A stretch of DNA of 64,000 bases from Thalassotalea sp. 1_MG-2023 (lineage in GTDB: Bacteria; Pseudomonadota; Gammaproteobacteria; Enterobacterales; Alteromonadaceae): NCBI RefSeq assembly GCF_030546745.1, contig NZ_JAUOPD010000012.1:1-64000 (forward strand), read 5' to 3'. Shown here in pieces: positions 42,772-52,102 of the stretch. Under the pieces are notes generated by a model, which saw only the letters and a list, made by a program, of their open reading frames with translations, was not told the DNA's origin and ran no database searches. The translations under genes and the position numbers were made by a program. The first letter of the stretch is position 1. Every line of letters starts with the position of its first letter.

Positions 42772-44955
42772 ATGGAAATTAACGTTAACTTTTTGGATAA
42801 CTTGCGTGTTGAAGCGAAGTTTGATGACTTTTCAGTGATTGCTGATCAACCTATTCGATATAAAGGAGATGGTTCAGCACCGAGTCCGTTTGATTACTTT
42901 TTAGCATCTTCAGCATTATGCGCGGCTTATTTTATTAAGGTTTACTGTAAATCTCGCGATATTTCTACCGATGGCATTCGGTTATCTCAAAACAATATTG
43001 TTGATCCAGAAGATCGTTATAACCAAACCTTTCAAATTCAAGTAGAAATTCCAGAAGCAATTTCTGAAAAAGATCGCAAAGGCATATTACGCTCTGTTGA
43101 GCGCTGTACCGTAAAAAAAGTCATTCAAACTGGGCCAACATTTGATGTTAAAGCAGTAGATAATTTAGCGCAAGACGCGCAAGCGATGTTGACTGATTTC
43201 TCAAGTAATGGAGAGGCAACCTTTATCGAAGGCAAAGATCTTCCATTAGAGAAAACTATTGAAAACATGACACAAAAGCTTGCAGAGCTCGGCATGAAAA
43301 TTGAAGTGGCATCATGGCGCAATATTGTGCCTCATGTTTGGTCTTTACACATTCGCGATGCAGCCTCACCAATGTGTTTTACCAATGGTAAAGGCGCGAC
43401 TAAAGAAAGTGCATTATGCTCAGCACTAGGGGAGTTTATTGAACGTTTAAGTTGTAATTTTTTCTATAACGATCAATTTTTGGGTGAAGACATTGCCAAT
43501 AGTGATTTTGTTCATTATCCATGTGAGCAGTGGTTTCAACCGGGTAAAAGTGATGAACTGCCAAATGAGATTTTAGATGAATATTGCCTAGATATTTACA
43601 ACCCAGATGGTGAACTACGTGGCTCTCACTTAATTGATACTAATTCAGGTAATGTAGAGCGAGGGATTTGTTCAATTCCCTATATACGCCAATCAGATGG
43701 TGAAACCGTGTATTTTCCATCTAACCTGATTGAAAACTTATTCTTAAGTAATGGCATGAGCGCAGGAAATAACCTGCAAGAAGCGAAAGTGCAGTGTTTA
43801 TCGGAAATATTTGAACGTGCTGTTAAACGCCAGATAATTGAACAAGAAATTGTCTTACCTGATGTACCACAAGCGGTTATCGAACAATATCCTGGTATAC
43901 ATGAAGGTATTCAAGCTTTAGAAGCCCAAGGCTTTCCTATTGTGGTTAAAGATGCCTCGCTTGGTGGGCAATTTCCAGTGATGTGCGTTACGTTGATGAA
44001 TCCTAAAACGGGCGGTGTATTTGCCTCTTTTGGTGCTCATCCAAGTTTTGAAGTTGCTCTTGAACGTAGTTTAACTGAATTGTTGCAAGGACGAAGCTTT
44101 GAAGGATTAAATGACGTACAAAGACCAACATTTAATAGTATGGCAGTTGCTGAGCCCGAAAATTTTGTTGAACATTTTATTGATTCATCAGGTGTTATTT
44201 CTTGGCGCTTTTTTAGTGAAAAGCATGACTATGAGTTTGTTGAATGGGATTTTTCAGGGAGTAATGATGAAGAATGCGAAACACTTTTTAGTATTTTAGC
44301 AGCGATGGGTAAAGAGGTGTATATTGCTGAATTTACTGAAATAGGCCAAGCTTGTCGTATTCTAGTCCCTGATTACTCTGAAGTATATCCGGTTGAAGAT
44401 TTAATCTGGGACAACACCAATAAAGCATTGCAATATCGCGAAGATATTTTAAACATTCATCGTTTATCTGATGATGAACTTGCTGCGTTAGTTACTCGAT
44501 TAGAAGACAGCCAACTCGATAACTATATCGATATTACCACTTTAATAGGTATTGAATTTGATGAAAATACTGTTTGGGGACAATTAACCATTCTTGAACT
44601 TAAGATACTAATTTACCTTGCTTTAGGTGCGTTAGAAGAAGCACAAGAGTTGGTTGGTGAGTTTCTCCAGTTTAATGATAATACGGTAGAGCGTGGTTTA
44701 TTTTATCAAGCGATGGCTGCAACGCTTGAAGTGGCAATTAATGAAGATCTTGAAATAGATGATTACCTAACAAACTTTACCCGTATGTTCGGACAAGAGG
44801 TGATGGATAATGTCATTGGCTCTATTAATGGCGAGGTAACTTTTTATGGCTTAACACCTACTAATATGCAACTTGAAGGGTTAGATAAACATTTACGACT
44901 GATTGAAAGTTATAAAAAATTACATCAGGCAAGAGCGATTAAGGTGATGGGTTAA
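42772..44955 (+). CDS. ycaO: OsmC domain/YcaO domain fusion protein
   Basis: A 727-aa cytoplasmic protein. Residues 1-140 form an OsmC-like domain with the two expected Cys (C50 in ASSALCAAYF and C112 in VERCTVKKV), suggesting peroxide- or thiol-linked chemistry. From about 165 to 590 lies a YcaO ATP-binding domain: KGATKESALCSALGEFIERLS and NNLQEAKVQCLSEIFERAVK carry the E-x-x-x-E/R signatures, followed by an additional helical C-terminal region. E. coli YcaO, without the OsmC part, is linked to RimO-dependent methylthiolation of ribosomal protein S12; an OsmC-YcaO fusion is known as a distinct family (TIGR03549). No azoline-peptide partner genes are present. The ATG at 42772 is preferred over TTG 42748. 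Phospholipase A follows 32 bp later. Confidence 0.88.
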   Translation: MEINVNFLDNLRVEAKFDDFSVIADQPIRYKGDGSAPSPFDYFLASSALCAAYFIKVYCKSRDISTDGIRLSQNNIVDPEDRYNQTFQIQVEIPEAISEKDRKGILRSVERCTVKKVIQTGPTFDVKAVDNLAQDAQAMLTDFSSNGEATFIEGKDLPLEKTIENMTQKLAELGMKIEVASWRNIVPHVWSLHIRDAASPMCFTNGKGATKESALCSALGEFIERLSCNFFYNDQFLGEDIANSDFVHYPCEQWFQPGKSDELPNEILDEYCLDIYNPDGELRGSHLIDTNSGNVERGICSIPYIRQSDGETVYFPSNLIENLFLSNGMSAGNNLQEAKVQCLSEIFERAVKRQIIEQEIVLPDVPQAVIEQYPGIHEGIQALEAQGFPIVVKDASLGGQFPVMCVTLMNPKTGGVFASFGAHPSFEVALERSLTELLQGRSFEGLNDVQRPTFNSMAVAEPENFVEHFIDSSGVISWRFFSEKHDYEFVEWDFSGSNDEECETLFSILAAMGKEVYIAEFTEIGQACRILVPDYSEVYPVEDLIWDNTNKALQYREDILNIHRLSDDELAALVTRLEDSQLDNYIDITTLIGIEFDENTVWGQLTILELKILIYLALGALEEAQELVGEFLQFNDNTVERGLFYQAMAATLEVAINEDLEIDDYLTNFTRMFGQEVMDNVIGSINGEVTFYGLTPTNMQLEGLDKHLRLIESYKKLHQARAIKVMG

Positions 44956-44987
44956 CGTTTTATTATTTGACGAAAAGGATTGTTTTA

Positions 44988-46163
44988 GTGCGTTTTACTT
45001 TGATCACATTTTCTTTAGCATTGTTGCTTAATTCAGCAATGTCGTTGGCATCTTCTCAGCAAGAATTGTTACCTTTAGAAGCTTCACCAGAAGAAGATTT
45101 TTGGACGGAGTTTTTACAAAGTGGCCAAGCATTTAAAGAAAAAAAATGCCAGCAAAAGGGCATGTATTTTAGGTGTATTTCAGGTTATGAACCTTCTTAT
45201 TTTGGCTATGTTGGTCGAGATGAGAAGCACTTAGATGGTTCACATTTAGAATTTAAAGTCTCGCTAAAATACCCACTTTGGGGAAGTTTAGTTGATATAG
45301 GTGATGAAAATACCATTGATGAGCGTTCTCAAGCGGTCTACTTTGCTTATACAGGGCAATATGATTTTTACTTTGGCTCTCGCTATTCTGCCCCTGTTAT
45401 TTCTAGGCAGCAAAATCCAGGTATATTTTATAAGTACGAATATGAAACGCGTCAGAGTGGTTATAAAAGCTTTTCAGTGGGCTATTTTCATGAATCTAAT
45501 GGCCAAGAAATAGATGAAGAGCGCGTATTTGATAACAAAGTCGCAGATATTTTGGACAGTATTTGTCGTGAAGAAAGCCATGAAAGCTGTTTATCTGATG
45601 CTTTTAATCAAAAACGGGCAAACGCTATGGCGACAGATTATTTAAGTAGAGGTTGGGATTACTTAGCCGCCTCTACTAAATATACTTTAATGCATCGGCG
45701 AGATTTATTTGGTAGACGAATTGCGGTGCAAACTGATTTTTATTTCACTGCAAAAGCCTATTTTAACTGGCAAGGGTTAGGAGCCGTAAAAGGGCGTGAA
45801 GAAAATATTGCTTGGTTAAAAGGTATTGATCACCCCGGTGATAATGTGTATGACTATCGAACCTTCCAGTTAACGGTGAATAGAAAACTTGATTATCAAG
45901 GTTGTGCCGATATTGCGAATAACGATTGTCATGGCGGAAATGGTGATAAAAACTGGTTAGATTATCTCGCAGATAACACGGAATGGAGTTTGACACTCTC
46001 GTCTGGAAATAAACTGAATAATATCTCATATCGACTTGAATTTGTGCATCATTTTGCAGGCCTTTTCCCCTTAAAACTAACGTATTTCAATGGTTACGGC
46101 GAGAATATCTCAACGTATCAAGCCAAGAGCCATTATTGGATGATCGGTATAGATTTATGGTAG
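44988..46163 (+). CDS. pldA: Outer-membrane phospholipase A (OMPLA-like)
   Basis: A 391-aa outer-membrane hydrolase. Signal peptide MRFTLITFSLALLLNSAMSLA. The mature part contains the OMPLA active-site segment: SVGYFHESNGQEID with catalytic His and Ser two residues apart, followed later by SRGWDYLAA. The barrel closes with LTYFNGYGENISTYQ and a terminal Trp (IGIDLW). OMPLA hydrolyses phospholipids in the outer leaflet when the membrane is disturbed. It is longer than E. coli PldA (289 aa) because of large loops, including one with Cys pairs (DSICREESHESC, GCADIANNDC). The GTG at 44988, with AAGGA upstream, is a better start than TTG 44967. Probably an operon with the YcaO gene. Confidence 0.8.
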   Translation: MRFTLITFSLALLLNSAMSLASSQQELLPLEASPEEDFWTEFLQSGQAFKEKKCQQKGMYFRCISGYEPSYFGYVGRDEKHLDGSHLEFKVSLKYPLWGSLVDIGDENTIDERSQAVYFAYTGQYDFYFGSRYSAPVISRQQNPGIFYKYEYETRQSGYKSFSVGYFHESNGQEIDEERVFDNKVADILDSICREESHESCLSDAFNQKRANAMATDYLSRGWDYLAASTKYTLMHRRDLFGRRIAVQTDFYFTAKAYFNWQGLGAVKGREENIAWLKGIDHPGDNVYDYRTFQLTVNRKLDYQGCADIANNDCHGGNGDKNWLDYLADNTEWSLTLSSGNKLNNISYRLEFVHHFAGLFPLKLTYFNGYGENISTYQAKSHYWMIGIDLW

Positions 46164-46194
46164 TTAGCACTATTTGAATACGAGAAAGGTAACA

Positions 46195-46227
46195 AAGCCC
46201 AATGAATATAACATAGGGCTTTTTTTG
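46195..46227 (+). terminator. Rho-independent terminator of the ycaO-pldA unit
   Basis: AGCCC/GGGCT stem extended by A-T pairs around a 15-base AT-rich loop, followed by a seven-T tract. Confidence 0.75.
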
Positions 46228-46241
46228 AGAAATTAGATTGG

Positions 46242-47345
46242 TTATAAACTCGCGTTGATTAGCCAGCCAATAAACAGCACTTGTGGTACCGTTATCAGGG
46301 GTAAGTACAAAGCAATTTTCCAGCTTTTCATGGTGTCTTTTATCACCATTACTTCAGTATAGTCAGTTGCAGCACCAGCCATTAAAAAAGTAAACGCATT
46401 ACCGGGTGCATTCGCTCGTGTGACTAAATCTGCAGCAAGTGGCGTTGAGCCTTCAGAGCAAACTTCAAGAATGGTCGCGGCAAGTAGGGTTAATAAAAGG
46501 CCTCCTGTTGTTGCACCAAACCACATGTTAAAGCTTTCTGGCGGTACAAATGCACGAACAACTGCAACAATAACAATACCAACCATCACCCAACGAAACA
46601 CCATGCGAGAACCTTTAATGCCATCAACTAACATAGAAAGGCTGGCTTTCGGAGAATAATCAGCGTCACGTGCTAATGTTTTAAGCGCAGCCTTGATATT
46701 AAAGTTTTCTGGTATGGTGTGACTATTAGGATTGGCAGGTAACGTACCGTTTTGTTCTAAACGGTCAAAAATATAGCCGCTGATCCAAGCAATGACTAAC
46801 GATAACGCAATAAAGGCAAGTGTCCATGGTAAGCCAATTAAACCAATTAAAATTAATGTTAAGGTGAATGAGTTCCATGGGCTAGCAATAATAAACGCCA
46901 TTACTTGGCCTAAACTTGCACCGCGTTCATAGAGTTTCATACCCACCATTAAAATACCGTGATTACAAAGATCTAAAAATAAGCCTGCAAAGGTTGCTCT
47001 AAATAAACCTTTAGCAGTGTGTCCTTGTCCTAACGTGGCGATGACGATATCGCGTGGCACACGATTTAACCAACCAACAGCAATAACCCCTAATGCCATA
47101 CCTATCCACATTGCATTCATCATTTCAACAGAGGTTTTACTAATAATGTAATACCAGTGATCAGATGGACTCTGGAACCAATAAGCAATAAACGTTAGGG
47201 CGACAATACTGCTAGATACCCATAGAAGCCAATCAACGCGATTTTTTTCAGTATCACAGCATGAAGCGCTTTGATTGTTGTTATCTTGCTGAACCGTTGT
47301 TGAATTCACACCCTTTTTTTCTGTTTCGTTGCAACAATTAGTCAT
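46242..47345 (-). CDS. Metal(loid) efflux permease, PF03773 (ArsP/SO_0444-like)
   Basis: A 367-aa inner-membrane permease. The cytoplasmic N-terminus holds two Cys-Cys pairs (MTNCCNETEK and SASCCDTEKN), likely metal-binding; about eight helices follow, with the family motifs DLCNHGILMVGMKLYERGAS, SPWNSFTLTLILIGL and the C-terminal-half counterpart EVCSEGSTPLAADLVTRANAPG, each containing a conserved Cys in the membrane pathway. Relatives export methylarsenite or Cu/Zn ions. It overlaps the merR-type gene by 8 bp at its start (47338-47345), so they form one translationally coupled operon. The metal cannot be fixed from the sequence; regulation by a MerR protein with Cys ligands supports a soft or borderline metal. 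Confidence 0.85.
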   Translation of the reverse strand: MTNCCNETEKKGVNSTTVQQDNNNQSASCCDTEKNRVDWLLWVSSSIVALTFIAYWFQSPSDHWYYIISKTSVEMMNAMWIGMALGVIAVGWLNRVPRDIVIATLGQGHTAKGLFRATFAGLFLDLCNHGILMVGMKLYERGASLGQVMAFIIASPWNSFTLTLILIGLIGLPWTLAFIALSLVIAWISGYIFDRLEQNGTLPANPNSHTIPENFNIKAALKTLARDADYSPKASLSMLVDGIKGSRMVFRWVMVGIVIVAVVRAFVPPESFNMWFGATTGGLLLTLLAATILEVCSEGSTPLAADLVTRANAPGNAFTFLMAGAATDYTEVMVIKDTMKSWKIALYLPLITVPQVLFIGWLINASL

Positions 47346-47760
47346 GATGTGAATTCCCCTTATCAAAACTTTCAATCAAATGACATACGTGGTTGCCTGT
47401 CGGTACGCAATCAGGCAGTTGTTGCCAGTGCTTCGTTGCCTCTTTCATCGTGTAATAGGTTTGTTGCATGGCATCGATTTTATGCTTAATTTCTGTCAGT
47501 CGCTGTTGCATGATCTCTCGCACCTTTTGACAGGGAGATTGCCCTTGAGTTGATTGTTCAATAATGAGTTTTATGTCATGTAATGAAAACCCTAACGATT
47601 TTGCTTGCACGATGAATTGTAATCGCTGTTCATCTGCAAAATTGTAATCTTTATAGTTATTTACAGGGTTTGTTGTTGGCGTTAATAAGCCAATTCTCGT
47701 GTAATACTTTACGGTATCAATATTGATATTATTGCGAGTAGCAAGTTGCTTAACGCGCAT
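47338..47760 (-). CDS. MerR family metal-responsive transcriptional regulator
   Basis: A 140-aa dimeric regulator. The N-terminal winged helix (VKQLATRNNINIDTVKYYTRIGLL) is followed by the long dimerisation helix and a C-terminal metal-binding loop. Cys77 (SPCQKV) and Cys118/Cys126 with His125/His127 (LPDCVPTGNHVCHLIE) occupy positions equivalent to those of ZntR/CadR/CueR proteins, so it is expected to sense a thiophilic or Zn-type metal. It is first in the operon with the permease and is preceded by its own MerR-type promoter (47793-47823), fitting autoregulation. Confidence 0.9.
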   Translation of the reverse strand: MRVKQLATRNNINIDTVKYYTRIGLLTPTTNPVNNYKDYNFADEQRLQFIVQAKSLGFSLHDIKLIIEQSTQGQSPCQKVREIMQQRLTEIKHKIDAMQQTYYTMKEATKHWQQLPDCVPTGNHVCHLIESFDKGNSHHD

Positions 47761-47792
47761 GTGTGATCCTCAGAATGATAAAACGTGAGACA

Positions 47793-47823
47793 ACTATAAA
47801 GCGATGAGTAACTCATCGGTCAA
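47793..47823 (-). promoter_or_regulatory. MerR-type promoter/operator with 19-bp spacer
   Basis: Read on the minus strand: -35 TTGACC (47823-47818), a 19-bp spacer, -10 TATAGT (47798-47793). Within the spacer lies the perfect dyad GATGAGT-T-ACTCATC (47803-47817). The over-long spacer with central dyad is the hallmark of MerR-activated promoters. Transcription would start about 26 nt before the merR ATG. Confidence 0.88.
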
Positions 47824-47926
47824 GCGTTACTTTACGTTGTTATATACATTAATTAAAGCGTCGTTTGATTTGCGCAGTGTTAAACGTACTGTCAATCACA
47901 TTGCTGAGAACCTTTTTCTCAGTTAA

Positions 47927-48730
47927 TCAGCTTATCTGAGGAGTTAAATAACCAATATTACTCAATTCTACTTGGTCGAAAATACCGACAACGTCACCAA
48001 TAACGATTAACGTTGGTGGCTTTATAGCTTCTTTAATGACGGTTTCATGTAGCGACTCGAGTGTGCTTCGGTAAACACGCTGTTCAGGGGTAGTACCTTT
48101 ATAAATGAGCGCAGCCGGAGTCGTTTTATCCCTACCTGCGGCGATAAGTTGCTGCGAAATGATAGGAATACTTTTTACACCCATATAAAACACAATAGTT
48201 TGCTTGCTGTTTTGTAACGTAGACCAAGGTAAATCTAATTGCCCACAGTCTTTAACGTGACCGGTAATAAAGGTACAGCTTTGTGCGGTTTGTCGATGCG
48301 TTAATGGAATACCCACATAGCTTGTACAGGCTGATGCTGCCGTTATTCCGGGGACAATATGACATGAAATACCATGTTTTAAAACGAATAAAGCTTCTTC
48401 TCCACCACGACCAAAAACAAAAGGATCACCACCTTTTAGTCGAAGCACTTTCTTTTTGTCAAGCGCATGATCAACCAGTAGTTGATTTATACCATCTTGC
48501 GGAACTCGATGTTCAGCTTGTTTTTTCCCAACATAAACTCGCTGACAATCATTCGGCAATAAAGCCATAATTTCTTGGCTAACTAACCGATCATAAATAA
48601 CCACTTCTGCTTGTTGAATAAAACGGTATGCTTGAAGTGTTAATAGATCAGGATCACCAGGGCCAGCCCCCACTAATGCAACTTCACCAGCCTGAAAGGA
48701 TTGTTTATTTTGAGGAAAATATACTGACAT
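47927..48730 (-). CDS. cobA: Uroporphyrinogen-III C-methyltransferase (SUMT)
   Basis: A 267-aa SAM-dependent enzyme that methylates uroporphyrinogen III to precorrin-2, feeding sirohaem (and possibly cobalamin). Motifs in order: VALVGAGPGDPDLLTLQA, VVIYDRLVS, KGGDPFVFGRGGEEA, VVPGITAASACTSYVGIPLTHR, and GTTPEQ near the end. It is the stand-alone type, without a CysG N-terminal domain. The start at 48730 (MSVYFPQNK) is a choice; ATGs at 48739, 48775 or 48787 are in frame, but the extra residues are hydrophobic and not typical. No nitrite or sulfite reductase genes are adjacent. Confidence 0.92.
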   Translation of the reverse strand: MSVYFPQNKQSFQAGEVALVGAGPGDPDLLTLQAYRFIQQAEVVIYDRLVSQEIMALLPNDCQRVYVGKKQAEHRVPQDGINQLLVDHALDKKKVLRLKGGDPFVFGRGGEEALFVLKHGISCHIVPGITAASACTSYVGIPLTHRQTAQSCTFITGHVKDCGQLDLPWSTLQNSKQTIVFYMGVKSIPIISQQLIAAGRDKTTPAALIYKGTTPEQRVYRSTLESLHETVIKEAIKPPTLIVIGDVVGIFDQVELSNIGYLTPQIS

Positions 48731-48944
48731 GCTTAACATACAAACTAAAAAGAAGTGATTGTAGCTTTTTATCATTTGATACGCCACGCAGCGTTAATAT
48801 ATTTTGTTCAGCTCTACGATTAATTGCGCTAATTAAAGGTTGTTAAACAGTTTACTATTGCAAAAGTACAGCAATGATTTAATGTTTAGCCGAAGCAAAT
48901 GAAAATACCAGAGTTTATTGTCTTAGAAAGGTGTGAATTGAAGC

Positions 48945-51188
48945 ATGCAATTATTGGTACGAAAATATCTACTAAAGGCCTCATTATTAGCTGGACTAAG
49001 TTTATTGTTTGGTTTGGTGTTGTCGTTATTGGTTTTTCAAGCCAATGAAAAAGTTAAAGTACAAACGGTCGATGTTGTTGAACATCGATTGCCTATCTTA
49101 TCTGCCATCAATGAATTAATCGCTGATTTAACAGAACAAGAACGAATAGTTTATGAGTATTATCGCTCTAAAGAACAAGCAATATTTTTATCTTCATCAA
49201 GTAATATACAGCGTACTTTCGCTATGCATTTAAGTGCATTAGAGGGACAACAAGGTATCAGGCAAGAAACGAAAAATATTCAATTGCAACAGCAAGAGAT
49301 TATTCAACTATTTAATCGTTTTGATCAGTTAATGGATGTTTATGAACCGGACTGGGATGCATTAAGGGAAGTACTAACCGCAATATCAAACCAACGTTTG
49401 CAAATGCTACCTACGCTTAAATATATTGAAAAAATTACTAAAAAACAAGTTGATGAAGGGCACGTTGAAACCCTTCAGCAAATTGATAAAACTGCGATGC
49501 TTGTCACTTTTTATAGTATTTTTATTGTTGTTATCGGAGTGATTGTTGCATGGTATATCAGACAGTATATTTTGGCACAAACGAAAAGCACTAGGCTTAC
49601 ACATTTTGCTCAACGAAACCCTAACCCTATTATCAGTGTTAACAGTGACGGTGAGGTGCTTTTTTCGAATCCTGCTTGTGAGCGTTTATTAAAGCAAGAA
49701 GGCTTCGATAATAAAGAGGTAAGCAAACTTATTCCCAGTAATTTTTTAGCGCTAAGAGAGATAATTGCGCGATCTAATGATCATTATATTGTTATTGAAC
49801 AAACATTAAAAAATAAAATACTGCAAGTGAGTGTTAATTGGTTAGAAGAGTTCGACGCGTATGATATTCACATTAAAGATGTGACCGAACAGGTTGTTGC
49901 ACAACAAGAAGTAAAGCATTTAGCGTTTACCTCACAAGAAACCGGTCTACCAAATCAATATAAATTAAAAGAAAAACTATCAGCACTTATTGAGAGTGAC
50001 GCCATTTTCTCTTTAGGGGTTATTGCGATTAGACAGTATAACGACAAAGTCGCAACGTTAGGAGGAGAAGTCACCACATCGTTAATTAGGTGTGTTGCCA
50101 ACGTTGTCAGTAATACTATCACCCAGCACGTTGAGTTTTATCATCTTGGTGAAGGCGAATTTGCTGTGCTAACGCTTGAAGGTGAGAAAGGTACCACTTT
50201 AGTGACTTTGGCAAATAAGCTAAATAAACAAACTGAAAATGCGCTAGTCACTCGTTATGGTGAATTTTTTATAGAATTTGATTTTGGCTTTGCTGCTTTT
50301 CCTGAGCATGCAAATAATAGTAATAGCCTTTTAAAAAATGCACATATTGCGTTAGGCGTTGCTTGTCAAAATCCCCATGAAAATTATGCATTTTTTACCC
50401 CTGAGTTTGCCGCTCATGCTGAAAAGAAAGCTGCCATGACCGATAGTTTAAGGAATGCAGTTCTTCTTGATGAACTATTTCTTGTTTATCAACCGCAACT
50501 TTGCATTAATCACAAAAAGATAACGGGAATAGAAACATTAGTTCGCTGGCGTCAAAATGGTAAAATTGTTCCGCCAATAGAGTTCATTCCGCTTGCTGAA
50601 CAGTCTGGTTTAATAGTGACGATAGGGCAGTGGATTTTGCAACAAGCTTGTATATTTGGGCAAAAACTCATTGAGCAACACAATATTGAATTAGTCGTAG
50701 CTGTTAATATCTCTCCAAGACAATTTTCACACCCACAATTTATTGAAACCGTCGAGCAAGCCCTAGAGAAAAGCGGGCTTAATCCACAGCACTTAGAGCT
50801 TGAAATTACAGAAGGTGTTTTTATGCACCATGAAAAAAGTACCTTGGAAATGATGCATAAACTTAAACAACTTGGTATTCAACTCTCAATCGATGATTTT
50901 GGCACAGGGTACTCTTCAATGAGTTATCTGAAACAGTTTCCTATTGATAAGTTAAAGATTGATCAATCATTTGTACGTGATTGCGATAAAAATGATCAAG
51001 ATAAAGCCATTATTAACAGTATTATCGGTCTAGGAAAAAGTTTAGGGTTAACACTTATCGCAGAAGGAGTGGAAGAGTCGGCACATCTTGACATCTTAAC
51101 CGCGATGGAATGCGATGAAATACAGGGATATTGGTTTAGCAAACCGTTAGAGGATGATGCCTTAATTGAATTTATACATCACCATTAA
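48945..51188 (+). CDS. Membrane-bound GGDEF-EAL protein with degenerate GGDEF, likely c-di-GMP phosphodiesterase
   Basis: A 747-aa inner-membrane signalling protein. Helix at 12-32, periplasmic helical sensor to about 184, second helix at 187-208, a PAS-like segment at about 218-310, a GGDEF domain at 325-485 and an EAL domain at 500-745. The GGDEF site reads GEGEF (402-406), so cyclase activity is probably lost. The EAL domain has E530 (ETLVRW in place of EALVRW), DDFGTGYSSMSYL, K in KIDQSFV and AEGVE, so the metal and catalytic residues look intact. The expected activity is hydrolysis of c-di-GMP with the degenerate GGDEF as a possible GTP sensor. AAGGTG precedes the ATG at 48945. Confidence 0.9.
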   Translation: MQLLVRKYLLKASLLAGLSLLFGLVLSLLVFQANEKVKVQTVDVVEHRLPILSAINELIADLTEQERIVYEYYRSKEQAIFLSSSSNIQRTFAMHLSALEGQQGIRQETKNIQLQQQEIIQLFNRFDQLMDVYEPDWDALREVLTAISNQRLQMLPTLKYIEKITKKQVDEGHVETLQQIDKTAMLVTFYSIFIVVIGVIVAWYIRQYILAQTKSTRLTHFAQRNPNPIISVNSDGEVLFSNPACERLLKQEGFDNKEVSKLIPSNFLALREIIARSNDHYIVIEQTLKNKILQVSVNWLEEFDAYDIHIKDVTEQVVAQQEVKHLAFTSQETGLPNQYKLKEKLSALIESDAIFSLGVIAIRQYNDKVATLGGEVTTSLIRCVANVVSNTITQHVEFYHLGEGEFAVLTLEGEKGTTLVTLANKLNKQTENALVTRYGEFFIEFDFGFAAFPEHANNSNSLLKNAHIALGVACQNPHENYAFFTPEFAAHAEKKAAMTDSLRNAVLLDELFLVYQPQLCINHKKITGIETLVRWRQNGKIVPPIEFIPLAEQSGLIVTIGQWILQQACIFGQKLIEQHNIELVVAVNISPRQFSHPQFIETVEQALEKSGLNPQHLELEITEGVFMHHEKSTLEMMHKLKQLGIQLSIDDFGTGYSSMSYLKQFPIDKLKIDQSFVRDCDKNDQDKAIINSIIGLGKSLGLTLIAEGVEESAHLDILTAMECDEIQGYWFSKPLEDDALIEFIHHH

Positions 51189-51298
51189 TAGTTTGGATCG
51201 TAATTCGTGTAAGGAAGCGAATGTTTTTTTAAATGCGCTTGGAAACAGAGTTATTGTGTTTGAAAACAACAACTCTGTTCTTGTTTAAACGCGAGCCA

Positions 51299-52102
51299 TT
51301 ACTTACTTAACGCTTCGCCTAAATGTGGGCGAATATCTTTTAATATTTCTTTTAATAAACGTGGGCTACCAGCAACAATGTTACCAGAATTAGTATGATT
51401 ATGGTTGCCGACAAAATCAGTAATTAAACCACCAGCTTCAATCACGAGTAATTCACCCGCGGCGGTGTCCCAAGGCTTTAAGCCTAATTCAAAAAATCCA
51501 TCAACTCGGCCAGCAGCAACATAAGCTAAATCTAAAGCCGCAGAACCAGCACGGCGCATATCAGCTGTTTTTACAAACAAGGCTTGAAACATATTCATGT
51601 ATGCAGGCATGTGCTGTTTTTGTTTGAAAGGAAAGCCTGTCGCTAAAATAGCGCCAGAAAGTTCTTTGTTTTGTTTAACGCGAATACGGAAGCCGTTTAG
51701 TTGAGCACCTTTACCGCGACTGGCTGTAAAAAGCTCACCACGAATAGGGTCAAATACTACAGCTTGGTCAAGTTTACCTTTTACTTTTAATGCAATAGAA
51801 ACGGCAAAATGAGGAATGCCTTTTACAAAGTTTGTTGTACCATCAAGGGGATCTATAATCCATTGGTAATCACTGTCACTGCCATCAATTGCACCAGATT
51901 CTTCGCCGATGATCGTATGATTTGGATAAGATTTTTGAATTGTATCAATAATGGCTTGCTCTGCCATTTTATCTACATTGGTAACAAAATCATTCGTACC
52001 TTTTAATTCAATCTCAATTTTATCTACTTGCTCAAAAGAACGAGAAATAATATTTCCAGCACTACGCGCAGCGCGCACAGCAATATTTAGCATCGGGTGC
52101 AT
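51299..52102 (-). CDS. suhB: Inositol-1-monophosphatase SuhB
   Basis: A 267-aa Mg-dependent phosphatase, identical in length to E. coli SuhB. Metal-site motifs: GEESG near 66-70, WIIDPLDGTTNFVKGIPHF near 81-99, and the C-terminal WDTAAGELLVIEAGG. Besides inositol phosphate hydrolysis, SuhB is part of ribosomal RNA antitermination complexes in E. coli; both roles are family knowledge. Divergent from trmJ, as in many gammaproteobacteria. Confidence 0.95.
   Translation of the reverse strand: MHPMLNIAVRAARSAGNIISRSFEQVDKIEIELKGTNDFVTNVDKMAEQAIIDTIQKSYPNHTIIGEESGAIDGSDSDYQWIIDPLDGTTNFVKGIPHFAVSIALKVKGKLDQAVVFDPIRGELFTASRGKGAQLNGFRIRVKQNKELSGAILATGFPFKQKQHMPAYMNMFQALFVKTADMRRAGSAALDLAYVAAGRVDGFFELGLKPWDTAAGELLVIEAGGLITDFVGNHNHTNSGNIVAGSPRLLKEILKDIRPHLGEALSK

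Noticed and set aside
47927-48787. Hydrophobic N-terminal extension of CobA as a membrane-anchored form
   Set aside because: The extension from 48787 has no ribosome site and is absent from the family; the shorter start at 48730 fits better.
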